Virus record (IMG/VR): IMGVR_UViG_3300049217_000014
Span: 1 to 25,394 of that record
Reading direction: 5' to 3' (one strand)
DNA length: 25,394 bases
From: a virus
Position numbers and translations under genes: made by a program. Below, in pieces: positions 1-7,393 of this stretch; the first letter of the stretch is position 1, and every line of letters starts with the position of its first letter. The notes beneath the pieces were generated by a model. It had not been told where the DNA came from, did not search any database, and saw only the letters and a list, made by a program, of their open reading frames with translations.

Positions 1-1939
1 CGGACGGCACCTTAGTCTCAGGGCGTATTTCCTTAGAAGGCGCACCGATCTTAACACGAGACTTGTCCACGTCAATCGTCTTGGTCTCAGGCTCGCCGTC
101 GGCGTCGAGTTTGCGCACGCGAACCATGCCAGGAGTTTCGCTAGGCTCGACTTGCACTGGTATGTCGGTGCCGTCCGGATGCGTCATGATGCCAAGCTGA
201 GTCGGTGAGTTGCGCTCTTGGCTCACGGCGTCGATGCGGCGCTGGACAGCTTCGACCGGAGTTGTTACTACGGGTGTCTTACCTTGTGCTTCGACGGCGC
301 GCACGGCCTGATCCACGTTGTCCGGATGGACCATGGTCTCGGTGGTCACAGCGCCTTGAGCATCCTTGCCTTGTACTACGGCTGTCGCATCAGGAGTCTT
401 ACCATCGCCGGCCCCAGTCACGGAGCCGATTACAGCCTGCGGGTCTTCGCCCGACGCGAGCCGCTGCCGCGTGACCTCGGCGATCTTGGCGGTCTTCAAA
501 ATCAATTCGCCTTGCGGCAAGACGACCGTGCGGTTTTGAGATCTCGCCTGGTTCAGCGTGCCGTTCACGCTCAGCGCATTGGCGTCTTTCGAGCCGGCCA
601 TACCCTTGAGCGAGTCAGTAGTAACCAAGACGCCCACGCGCGGCGTGGCTTTGTCGTTCATGTCACGGACTTGGGCACGAAGATCTTTGGCGGGCTCAAT
701 GGACGGCTGGTCCGGCACCGAAGATGGTGCGGGGGCTGTGGCTGACAGGTTTTCCCCCGGCCTAGCCACCCGCATCTTTTGTACGCCCGGGCCAGCAGTT
801 GGATCAACGGGAGTGACCGGGGCTCCTTCAGCGGTTTTGCCCTTCGAAAAAGTAGCTGTCGCATCGGTCGGTGACGGCGGCGGCGGAGGGGCCGGCGTGC
901 CGTCAGGCGCAGTGGCGAGATCTGTGTCAGGCGCAGGCGGCTGCCCTACTTTGGTACCGTTCTGTACGTTCTGGTCAGCCTGCTTCGTGGTTGCGCCGGC
1001 TTGGCGATGAAGACCGAAACCGATGGCCGTAACGAGTGTCGACAATATTGTGCGAGGATCGGCGAGGTTGATCTTGTCAGCAGCTTCTTGATAGCCGTCC
1101 GATTTCAGGATTTCTTTCGCTAGCGTCTGGCTGGCTTCGTTGATCACCAAGTTGCCGCCGATACTGGACGCGATGCGTTTCCAGATGTTGGGCGACTTGA
1201 GCGGGATCTTCATTCCGGCGACGTTGGCAACACCGGCCACGGTCGCAAGAATCGCAGCGGTCTTCGCGTCTTGGCCTTCTTGGATCGACTGCATACCGGC
1301 GTCGGTGACAGCCTTCTCAGTCAGCGCCGGTAATGCGGCGGGGCCAGTCAGAAGCGCCGGTATCACTCCCGCCACATCGCCGGCGACTTGCGCACCCAAA
1401 CCGGACTTCGAAGGGTCATCGGGTTTCCAGTAATCAATCGCCGGATTGATCACCTTGTCGATTGCTTGGAAAAACTTGTCCTGGTTTTCGGTCGTGCGCT
1501 TGCCACTGACGAACGAGTTCAATGCATCGTCGGCAATGGCCGGAGCCGCCTCCATGAGCATCGCGGCGCGGCCGAGTTCTGCGAATCCGCGAACGGCGCC
1601 GTTGCCTACTTCGCTGCCTGTCTGATCCCAGACACCCGGCTTGACGGCGGCTTGCTGCGGCGTAGGTGGAGGAGGCGGGGTAGGTTGCAGATTCCCGTGC
1701 GGGATCGAGTCGGCGTCAGCGGGCTGCGCGGGCTGAACCTCGGCTTGTGCGGGTGTCGGATCGGTGAGCGGGAGTGCTTGCTGCCTGCCGGTGCGCGGCT
1801 TCGGCGGAGGCGAAACGCCAGCGGGTTCTCGGGTGACATCGAGCGAGCCCATGCCAATGTCTTTGGCTTGCTCGTTCGCTTGCTGCCGGGCCTGCTGAAG
1901 CTGGCTCTGCGCGTCACCTACATCTACAGCCGTGCCCAT
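1..1939 (-). CDS. Very large presumed internal virion protein, N-terminal 646 codons (runs off left edge)
   Basis: An uninterrupted frame begins at an ATG (1939) with GGGGTGA upstream, 18 bases after the previous stop, and is still open at base 1. It starts MGTAVDVGDAQSQLQQARQQ, has Pro-rich segments (about 42-100 and 340-360), and between about 185 and 310 a small-residue-rich helical domain (AGDVAGVIPALLTGPAALPA; AAILATVAGVANVAGMKIP) that may associate with membranes. This Gly/Ala pattern with a G-M-x-I-P ending occurs in very large phage polyvalent or ejection proteins. The later part looks like an extended, partly beta region (NGTLNQARSQNRTVVLPQGE). Any enzymatic domain would lie beyond the window. 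Confidence 0.75.
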   Translation of the reverse strand, partial: MGTAVDVGDAQSQLQQARQQANEQAKDIGMGSLDVTREPAGVSPPPKPRTGRQQALPLTDPTPAQAEVQPAQPADADSIPHGNLQPTPPPPPTPQQAAVKPGVWDQTGSEVGNGAVRGFAELGRAAMLMEAAPAIADDALNSFVSGKRTTENQDKFFQAIDKVINPAIDYWKPDDPSKSGLGAQVAGDVAGVIPALLTGPAALPALTEKAVTDAGMQSIQEGQDAKTAAILATVAGVANVAGMKIPLKSPNIWKRIASSIGGNLVINEASQTLAKEILKSDGYQEAADKINLADPRTILSTLVTAIGFGLHRQAGATTKQADQNVQNGTKVGQPPAPDTDLATAPDGTPAPPPPPSPTDATATFSKGKTAEGAPVTPVDPTAGPGVQKMRVARPGENLSATAPAPSSVPDQPSIEPAKDLRAQVRDMNDKATPRVGVLVTTDSLKGMAGSKDANALSVNGTLNQARSQNRTVVLPQGELILKTAKIAEVTRQRLASGEDPQAVIGSVTGAGDGKTPDATAVVQGKDAQGAVTTETMVHPDNVDQAVRAVEAQGKTPVVTTPVEAVQRRIDAVSQERNSPTQLGIMTHPDGTDIPVQVEPSETPGMVRVRKLDADGEPETKTIDVDKSRVKIGAPSKEIRPETKVPS

Positions 1940-1957
1940 CGTGTCACCCCGCCGGCG

Positions 1958-4630
1958 CTATTGGAAAGCATCCGGCCCTGCGGATCCGCCCTCTGCTTCG
2001 CCGGGCGTGGAGCCAGCGGATGACGGCGGCGGTTGATCGTTTCCGACAGCGCCCTCGTCCGCTACGTTCGGACGAAGATACACGTTCTCGTAGGCATTTC
2101 CCATCCAGATACGCGCGGTGCCGTTCTGAGGGTCGTAGACGAAGTCCTTCATGGTCTTCCCGGTCTGCGGATCTTTGTGGCTGGTCGGGCGCGTTTCCTG
2201 CTGTGTAATGCGGGCGCCGAGTTCGACGGCATGCGACACCGGCAGCGTCGGATTGGCCGCCGCGATCTGGCCGCCGACGACGGTGACGTTGTGCTGCTGT
2301 TCGGGGCTGAACGCAGAACCATCCGGGTTCTTGAGCCATACCGGGATGCGCGTCGGGTCGGGCTGCTGCCGCCCGGCGCCGGGTGAAAGGTTCGGCTCCA
2401 TGACGGGCTTGCCGTCCGGACCCATGATCACGTTGCCGTTGGCGTCTTTCGACGGGACCATGACGGGGGCGGTCGTGGGCTGACCCTGCGACAGCGAGTT
2501 GGTCATGTCGTAAACCTGCTTCTGACGCACGGCAATCTGCGCCAGCGGGATCTTCGGCTGATCGCTGTTGGCTCGGGCTCCCGTGCTACGTTCGTCGTAC
2601 CAGTTGGCTTCCGAGTCCTTGAGATGCGCGTCGGCCCGCTTGAGTCGCGAGTCTACGTCGAGCATGGCTTCCTTTGAGTTTGCGTTCTGAATCGCCGCGA
2701 GGCCCGCGAACTTGCGGCCCAAGCCGGTATCGGCTTCGCCCTGCGCCTGAAGCATGCCCTTGCGAGCCTCCATCTGAGCCTTGTAGGTGTTGCCCTGCGC
2801 TTCGGCCATCTTCTGCGGGTCGAGCGCGCCGGCACCCAGCGACTGGATATAGGGCGCATCGACTTTGACAAACGCGGGCTCGCCCTGGTGGCCGTACATG
2901 TTCGCGTACGGGTTCGAGTGGATCAGATCCCCCACGCCGAAGTTCGCGTTCGGGCCGGCTGCTGCCACGTCCTTGGCAGTGGCTTGCTTCACGTCGATGT
3001 CCTGCCCGTTCGGCAGGTAGTAGTTGATGTTCTTGAGCGCCTGGATCGTGTTCGGGATGTCGCCGTTATCGAACGCGCGGGCCGCCGTGGCAGCCTGCTT
3101 CAAGACCTGCCCTTGGAAGTGCGCCGTCTGCATGGCGGTCAAACTCTCGTAGACCTTGGCCGGATCTTCGCCGGCCCGCGCGGCGGCCATCACGGCTTTG
3201 GTTTTGAGGTCGTTCAGCTTCGACCAATACTCGGGCGTCAGCGAATGCGGCTTGCCGGAATCAGCGGGCGACTTGTCAGCGATGCCCGCCTTCACGTTCG
3301 GGTTCTGATCGACTGACTGGGCTTCCTGGGCCGAGACCTGCTGCTGTACCTGCGGGCTCACGCCGGGCAACGGCTGCGGGCCTTTCGGAACGGGCGCTGC
3401 GCCAGCGGCGGGCGGCGAACCAGGCTGGGTACCCGGAGGCGGTGCGTTGGCCGGAAGCGCTTGGCCGCCTGGGGGCGCGGTGGGCGGCGGAGCAACGCCG
3501 GAAGGCGTCGGAGCAGCGCCGGAGGAGGGCGTTGCGGGCAGTGCGGGCGTCGGGACGGCGCCGGCCGGGGGCGGAGCGCCCGGGGTTGGGATTGCTTGGT
3601 CCGCGTTTGGCTTGTGCTGATCGTTGAGAGTGCCGTTCCATAGGTGCTGGAAGAACCCTTCCACGTGGTTCTTAGCGTCGTCCAGGGCGCCGTGGATGCC
3701 GCCCGGGGCGGGCTGGTCGGGCTGGGCGGGCGCGTTGGCTTGGTCCACGTCGGCAGAGGTTGCCTGCTGGGCGTAGTCTGCGGCGGCCGTACGGGCTTGG
3801 TGTTCGTGCCAAGCCTGTGCGATGTTGTGGCCGATATTCTGGCCGGCTTGCATGCCCTCTACAAAAGCCGCGCCCCGGCCAGACATGGGCACGCCGCTGA
3901 TACCTTGCTGTTCGTGGAAACCATCTGGCACCACGCCACCGGCGTCCATCGTCAAAATCTGCCCTTCGGTGCCGGCGGGCGTCACACCCTGCCCCATGGA
4001 CATGTTTGAGCCGATCGGCAGCGCCGGGCCGCGCTCGAAGGCGGGCTTGATCACTGTGCCGCCAAAGTTCTGACGCACCAGGCCGCCGTTCTGATATCCG
4101 TTGACCTGCTTGTCGACCTGCGATTGCGCGCCGTCGGTGCTGGAACGCGATGCGGCAGCAGCCTTGGCACCAGCACCGGACCCAAACAGATGCTCGCCGA
4201 CTTCGCTCACGGCCTGCTTGGCAAGATCCCAGCCGGTCAACTTGTGGATCGGGTTGCCGTTGTGGTCAGTCACCTCGCCGCCGTCTTCGTAGCCGACCGG
4301 GCCGCCACGCTGGTACTGCATGGGCTGCGCACCGGGGGCGCCCATCATCTGATTCTGCGTCGGGATGCCCTGCATCGGCGGGCCTGCGTTCGTTCCACCG
4401 ACGGGGGCTGGAGCGCCGCCACCGGCAAGACTGCTGAGCAGTCCCCAAACCGGGTGGTTCGCATCGGCCATGGGCTGCGCGCCTGCGCCGCCGCCCGCGT
4501 CGTTGGCGTTCATGGCGTCGGACGCCTTGTCGGCCTGATAGTCCTGGTAGGAGTTCACGGCCTTGCCTACGCCCTGCGCTACGCCCGGGGCCGCACCACC
4601 GATGAATGCCGCAATTCCTGATCCGCTCAT
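1958..4630 (-). CDS. Large presumed internal virion (ejection) protein, 890 aa
   Basis: Residues 1-25 (SGSGIAAFIGGAAPGVAQGV) are Gly/Ala-rich and could insert in a membrane. Between 108 and 234 five short G-G-x-V/x-V motifs occur (RGGPV, DGGEV, NGGLV, FGGTV, AGGVV), like those in the preceding gene. Residues 345-425 form a Pro/Ala linker. From 460 to about 690 the chain is helical (PEYWSKLNDLKTKAVMAAAR; QVLKQAATAARAFDNGDIPN). The C-terminus (VYDPQNGTARIWMGNAYENV) is compact and is followed by an acidic Ser/Gly tail. The gene follows the 390-aa gene with an ATGA overlap. Length and place match podovirus ejection proteins, but no catalytic motif is visible. Confidence 0.65.
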   Translation of the reverse strand: MSGSGIAAFIGGAAPGVAQGVGKAVNSYQDYQADKASDAMNANDAGGGAGAQPMADANHPVWGLLSSLAGGGAPAPVGGTNAGPPMQGIPTQNQMMGAPGAQPMQYQRGGPVGYEDGGEVTDHNGNPIHKLTGWDLAKQAVSEVGEHLFGSGAGAKAAAASRSSTDGAQSQVDKQVNGYQNGGLVRQNFGGTVIKPAFERGPALPIGSNMSMGQGVTPAGTEGQILTMDAGGVVPDGFHEQQGISGVPMSGRGAAFVEGMQAGQNIGHNIAQAWHEHQARTAAADYAQQATSADVDQANAPAQPDQPAPGGIHGALDDAKNHVEGFFQHLWNGTLNDQHKPNADQAIPTPGAPPPAGAVPTPALPATPSSGAAPTPSGVAPPPTAPPGGQALPANAPPPGTQPGSPPAAGAAPVPKGPQPLPGVSPQVQQQVSAQEAQSVDQNPNVKAGIADKSPADSGKPHSLTPEYWSKLNDLKTKAVMAAARAGEDPAKVYESLTAMQTAHFQGQVLKQAATAARAFDNGDIPNTIQALKNINYYLPNGQDIDVKQATAKDVAAAGPNANFGVGDLIHSNPYANMYGHQGEPAFVKVDAPYIQSLGAGALDPQKMAEAQGNTYKAQMEARKGMLQAQGEADTGLGRKFAGLAAIQNANSKEAMLDVDSRLKRADAHLKDSEANWYDERSTGARANSDQPKIPLAQIAVRQKQVYDMTNSLSQGQPTTAPVMVPSKDANGNVIMGPDGKPVMEPNLSPGAGRQQPDPTRIPVWLKNPDGSAFSPEQQHNVTVVGGQIAAANPTLPVSHAVELGARITQQETRPTSHKDPQTGKTMKDFVYDPQNGTARIWMGNAYENVYLRPNVADEGAVGNDQPPPSSAGSTPGEAEGGSAGPDAFQ

Positions 4631-5799
4631 GTCATGCTCATATGGGGTGCGTAGTTGACCGGGATCGCCCGGCGCTTGTTGGCGTTCTGCCGCGTGGTGT
4701 CGACCAACTTGTGCAGCTTCTCGGCGCCCAGGTGGTCGACCACGTCTTTCGGGATCACGAACTCACCCGGCGTTAAGATCGCGGGCTTACGGTCCGTGGT
4801 GCCGGGGATCGCGCCGACCGGCAGCGCACCCCGCGCCGTGACCGGACCACCCGCGAACATGGGCTCGAACGGGAACGCTGCGGGCTGGCGGGGCCGCACC
4901 GCGCCGTGCACCACCGGAAGCCCCGAGTGGGCCAGCGGGATCCGTCCACCTTTCGCAAGCGGCGCTCCACCGACGACACCGCCTTTTTCCATGAACATCG
5001 TGGCCGCGCCAGCGATGGACCCAATGGCCGACATGGTCGAGTTCGACTGCGCCTGCTGCGCGGCCTGGACCGCCATCTGGTCCTGGAACTGGCCCTGCTG
5101 CGCGTTCACGGCGCTGTTATTGGCGCTGATGTCGGTGCCAAGATACTGGTTCGCCGCGCCCAGATTGCTGATGCCCGACGAGTTGGTCTGGTTCAGCGTG
5201 CTTTGGCCGGACTCGGCGGTATTGGCCGCCGTGGCCGCGCCCTGCGTGCCCTGCGCGCCGACCTGGAGACCAAGCTGGTTGGCCTGGTTGACCAACTGCA
5301 TACTGGTGTTCTGGGTGTTCAGCGCCGACTGCGTGCCGGCCGCCGCCGTCTGGCCCGCTGCCTGGACAGACGCCTGGCGATCCAGCGCTGCGCCGTGCAC
5401 GGATGCCGGGTCCACGCCCTCGGATGCCAGCGCCTGCGCAGAGTTTGCGCGGGCTGCTTGGTTGGCGGCGTTCGAGTTGGCGACGGCCATGCCCTGGAGT
5501 TTTTGGACGTTTTCCTGAGAGCCGTAGTTCTGTGCCTGCTGCGCCTGCTGCGCCTGGAGCGGTACGAACGTGTTGCCGTACGTGCTGATGTTCTGACTGG
5601 CCTGTGAGCCGATCTGTCCTGCCATGGAGTTGGCAGTATTGGTCACGTTGGTCAGGTTGGCCTGCGCGTTCTTGTTGTATGCGTTGGCGGTGTTCATCAC
5701 CTGGGACGCGTCAGAAGTCGCAGTCGCGGCAGTCTGGTTGGCGTTCGCGGTGTTGGCGCTCAGATCTGGTGCATTGGGAATACTTGCGCCGCCGGACAT
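4627..5799 (-). CDS. Presumed internal virion (ejection) protein with tape-measure-like C-terminus, 390 aa
   Basis: The ATG at 5799, two bases after the preceding stop with an AGAGG ribosome site, is preferred over one 33 bases upstream. Residues 1-260 are an Ala/Asn/Gln/Thr-rich low-complexity helix region (NLTNVTNTANSMAGQIGSQA; LQAQQAQQAQNYGSQENVQK) such as phage ejection proteins show. A hydrophobic stretch SAIGSIAGAATMFM follows, then KGGVV, KGGRIP and FAGGPV. The C-terminus contains RKPAILTPGEFVIPKDVVDH (337-356), a text otherwise typical of tape-measure proteins. ATGA overlap with the next gene. Ejection of internal proteins into the envelope is an inference from composition and position. 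Confidence 0.65.
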   Translation of the reverse strand: MSGGASIPNAPDLSANTANANQTAATATSDASQVMNTANAYNKNAQANLTNVTNTANSMAGQIGSQASQNISTYGNTFVPLQAQQAQQAQNYGSQENVQKLQGMAVANSNAANQAARANSAQALASEGVDPASVHGAALDRQASVQAAGQTAAAGTQSALNTQNTSMQLVNQANQLGLQVGAQGTQGAATAANTAESGQSTLNQTNSSGISNLGAANQYLGTDISANNSAVNAQQGQFQDQMAVQAAQQAQSNSTMSAIGSIAGAATMFMEKGGVVGGAPLAKGGRIPLAHSGLPVVHGAVRPRQPAAFPFEPMFAGGPVTARGALPVGAIPGTTDRKPAILTPGEFVIPKDVVDHLGAEKLHKLVDTTRQNANKRRAIPVNYAPHMSMT

Positions 5800-5801
5800 G
5801 T

Positions 5802-6209
5802 CTACCTCTGCCCCAGCTTCAGCCAGCGGCAATCATTCCTGTACATGACGCCAAAGCGTAGATGCCCCGGCACTTCCCCGAACAATTTGAACCCGAGACG
5901 GTCCGCCATGTTCAAAGACTTGAAGTTCTGCACTTGGATTATGGCAAGAAGATACTGATAATTCCACTGCTGGAACGGGGTATGGAAAGCCCGCAGGAGT
6001 AATTCACGGTTGATCCCCGAGGGTTTGTCGACGCAAAGGTGCAGTTGGCACCCTCCCGGCTGGAAGCTGTCGTACCCGAAAGCGGCCACGATCTCGCCCC
6101 GGACCTCGCGGGCGATCCCGTGAAAATCCCGCATGATCGGCAGCCCCGAACGCTCGTGCATCCAGGTCTGAATGCGCTTGCCTTCGTTGATCAACCGGTC
6201 TACTTGCAT
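5802..6209 (-). CDS. GNAT-like acetyltransferase-fold protein, 135 aa
   Basis: The order of elements fits the GNAT fold: strands GEIVAAFGYDSF and GCQLHLCVDKPSG (38-65), helix RELLLRAFHTPFQQWNYQYL (68-87), strand LAIIQVQNFKSLNMADRLGF (88-107) with the N-x-x-S-x-x-x-A-x-x-L-G-F signature, and a last strand GVMYRNDCRWL (120-130). Phages commonly carry such a protein near tail genes. The usual acetyl-CoA loop (Q/R-x-x-G-x-G/A) is not evident where SGINREL stands, so activity is doubtful. The start overlaps the i-spanin end by ten bases with AGCAGGG before it. Targets unknown. Confidence 0.7.
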   Translation of the reverse strand: MQVDRLINEGKRIQTWMHERSGLPIMRDFHGIAREVRGEIVAAFGYDSFQPGGCQLHLCVDKPSGINRELLLRAFHTPFQQWNYQYLLAIIQVQNFKSLNMADRLGFKLFGEVPGHLRFGVMYRNDCRWLKLGQR

Positions 6210-6700
6210 ATACCCTGCTGCTTGCAGTTGGCGTAATAAGCCCGCCAGTAGGCTATCTCGGCGTCTGCGCGGGCGAGGAGGGCTTCGGTATCGGGAGCGA
6301 TATCCACCCCTTGAGTTCCGCTTCCGTCAGCCACTGCTGCGAGTACGGGGGCCGGTCCGCCAGTGCCTCCGGACTTGGCGCCACCATTTGCGGGCAATGG
6401 ATGTCCGGCCGGTCGGGCTGGTGGTGGGCACACCCGGACAACGATAGGGCCAGCAACGACAGGAGCGGTAAGAGCCGAGTGTAGAGTTGCCCCAGAAAGC
6501 TGGTTGAGTTGGTTCGCACGGTCTTCGACCTCTTGCTTGTGAATCTCTTGGGCCGCCGCGAGCTTCGCCTCGGCCATCTGTTCCTTGTGGACGCCGATCT
6601 GTTCCAGGTGATGCACAGTGTATACGCCGCCGCACAAAAGCAGAAACGCAAGCCCGGCCCAAATGTAGACCTCGTATGGTGCCAGGAGTGTCTTGATCAT
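6200..6700 (-). CDS. Rz: i-spanin (Rz-like), 166 aa
   Basis: Inner-membrane component of the spanin complex that fuses inner and outer membranes after peptidoglycan is cut. Residues 12-30 are one N-terminal membrane anchor (YIWAGLAFLLLCGGVYTVHH) followed by a coiled-coil stretch (VHKEQMAEAKLAAAQEIHKQ, to about residue 66). The C-terminal half is Pro/Gly/Ala-rich and is constrained by a second gene nested in another frame. The last part (ADAEIAYWRAYYANCKQQG) is helical again. ATGA overlap with the endolysin. The gene also overlaps the next start by ten bases. Confidence 0.85.
   Translation of the reverse strand: MIKTLLAPYEVYIWAGLAFLLLCGGVYTVHHLEQIGVHKEQMAEAKLAAAQEIHKQEVEDRANQLNQLSGATLHSALTAPVVAGPIVVRVCPPPARPAGHPLPANGGAKSGGTGGPAPVLAAVADGSGTQGVDIAPDTEALLARADAEIAYWRAYYANCKQQGICK
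6253..6519 (-). CDS. Rz1: o-spanin (Rz1-like lipoprotein) nested inside Rz, 88 aa, GTG start
   Basis: Fully embedded in the i-spanin gene in another frame. The GTG at 6519 has an AGAGGT ribosome site nine bases upstream and begins a lipoprotein signal: RTNSTSFLGQLYTRLLPLLS then LLALSLSGC with lipobox Cys at residue 30. The mature part is Pro-rich (CAHHQPDRPDIHCPQ; PIPKPSSPAQTPR), as is usual for outer-membrane spanins. A longer frame from an upstream ATG has a basic, Ser-rich N-terminus that would spoil the signal peptide, so I reject it. Partner of the overlapping Rz; together they argue for a Gram-negative host. Confidence 0.85.
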   Translation of the reverse strand: MRTNSTSFLGQLYTRLLPLLSLLALSLSGCAHHQPDRPDIHCPQMVAPSPEALADRPPYSQQWLTEAELKGWISLPIPKPSSPAQTPR

Positions 6701-7209
6701 TGCAGCGCCACCCGTTCTGTCTTGTAGGCGCGGGCAACCCAGTCGTTCCCGTACCGCTCGTATCCAGCCATTTGCTCGTAAGCATATATCCGGTACCGAG
6801 TGAACGCTGGCACGAAGATGTTGACAGGAGTGGTCATCAACGCGTGGTGCGTCACCGGTCCCTGGATGCCATCAACGACGCCAAGTCCGAGTGCCCGCTG
6901 AGCCACCCGGATTGATTCTTCGATTCCACTGTTGTACCCAAAGTCGAACAGGCAGAGCGCAGTGCCGTATGGGAGAACGTCCCCCGCGAGCTTGTCCCAG
7001 TATTCACGCTTGGCGAGGGACTGAGCGTCCGCAAGCGAGAGCCCCGCGATGTCGAGAAGTGGGTAAGCAGCCGCTGATACGCCATACTTGGTTCCTTTGA
7101 AGATGCCGACGCCCACTTGACCGCTGGTCCAGTTGCCTGGATCTTGCCGGTCGGTCGAGAGCGTCCCTTCTTCACCGACCACGTATTTGAACGCGTCGGC
7201 GAAATTCAT
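6697..7209 (-). CDS. Endolysin, GH108-type muramidase, 170 aa
   Basis: Cleaves the glycan backbone of peptidoglycan. The catalytic region is at the N-terminus: AFKYVVGEEGTLSTDRQDPG (6-25) with Glu14 in the E-E-G position corresponding to the EGG motif of this family, followed by GQVGVGIFKGTKYGVSA. YWDKLAGDVLPYGTALCLFD (70-89) and a C-terminal helical domain (GVVDGIQGPVTHHALMT) that resembles the peptidoglycan-binding half follow. No signal peptide, so release depends on the upstream holin. ATGA overlap with the holin sets the start at 7209; the stop overlaps the i-spanin as ATGA. Confidence 0.88.
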   Translation of the reverse strand: MNFADAFKYVVGEEGTLSTDRQDPGNWTSGQVGVGIFKGTKYGVSAAAYPLLDIAGLSLADAQSLAKREYWDKLAGDVLPYGTALCLFDFGYNSGIEESIRVAQRALGLGVVDGIQGPVTHHALMTTPVNIFVPAFTRYRIYAYEQMAGYERYGNDWVARAYKTERVALQ

Positions 7210-7391
7210 TTTGGTTTGCCCCAGTGCTTGAGCAGATGAACAGCCGTCAAGATACCCACGGTGCAAGCGGTCGCCGCAGCGAACCATTGGACTACCACGA
7301 GGGTTGTGCCAAAGAAAGAATAAGCGCCGGATGCAATGGTCACTGCGGTACCTACTACTGCGTTGGCGTTGGAGTGGTGGTCGTTCATCAT
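7206..7391 (-). CDS. Holin, two-span type, 61 aa
   Basis: The ATG at 7391 lies two bases after the preceding stop. The sequence MMNDHHSNANAVVGTAVTIA starts with a short polar arm. Two hydrophobic segments follow (about residues 12-29 and 32-51, FFGTTLVVVQWFAAATACTV) and then a basic C-terminus HLLKHWGKPK. This is the topology of class II holins that open the inner membrane to release the endolysin. Its stop overlaps the endolysin start as ATGA. No dual start with a charged extension is evident apart from the tandem ATG codons (Met-Met), which differ by one residue only. Confidence 0.75.
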   Translation of the reverse strand: MMNDHHSNANAVVGTAVTIASGAYSFFGTTLVVVQWFAAATACTVGILTAVHLLKHWGKPK

Positions 7392-7393
7392 TG

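Noticed and set aside
4655-5518. Plus-strand open frame of 287 codons opposite the 390-aa gene
   Set aside because: Antisense to a coupled gene. It is Cys/Trp/Ala-rich in a way typical of complementing GC-rich codons, with no neighbours on that strand.
6253-6651. 132-codon version of the nested o-spanin from an upstream ATG
   Set aside because: The added N-terminus is long, very basic and Ser-rich, incompatible with a lipoprotein signal peptide; the GTG at 6519 has a ribosome site and gives a normal signal.
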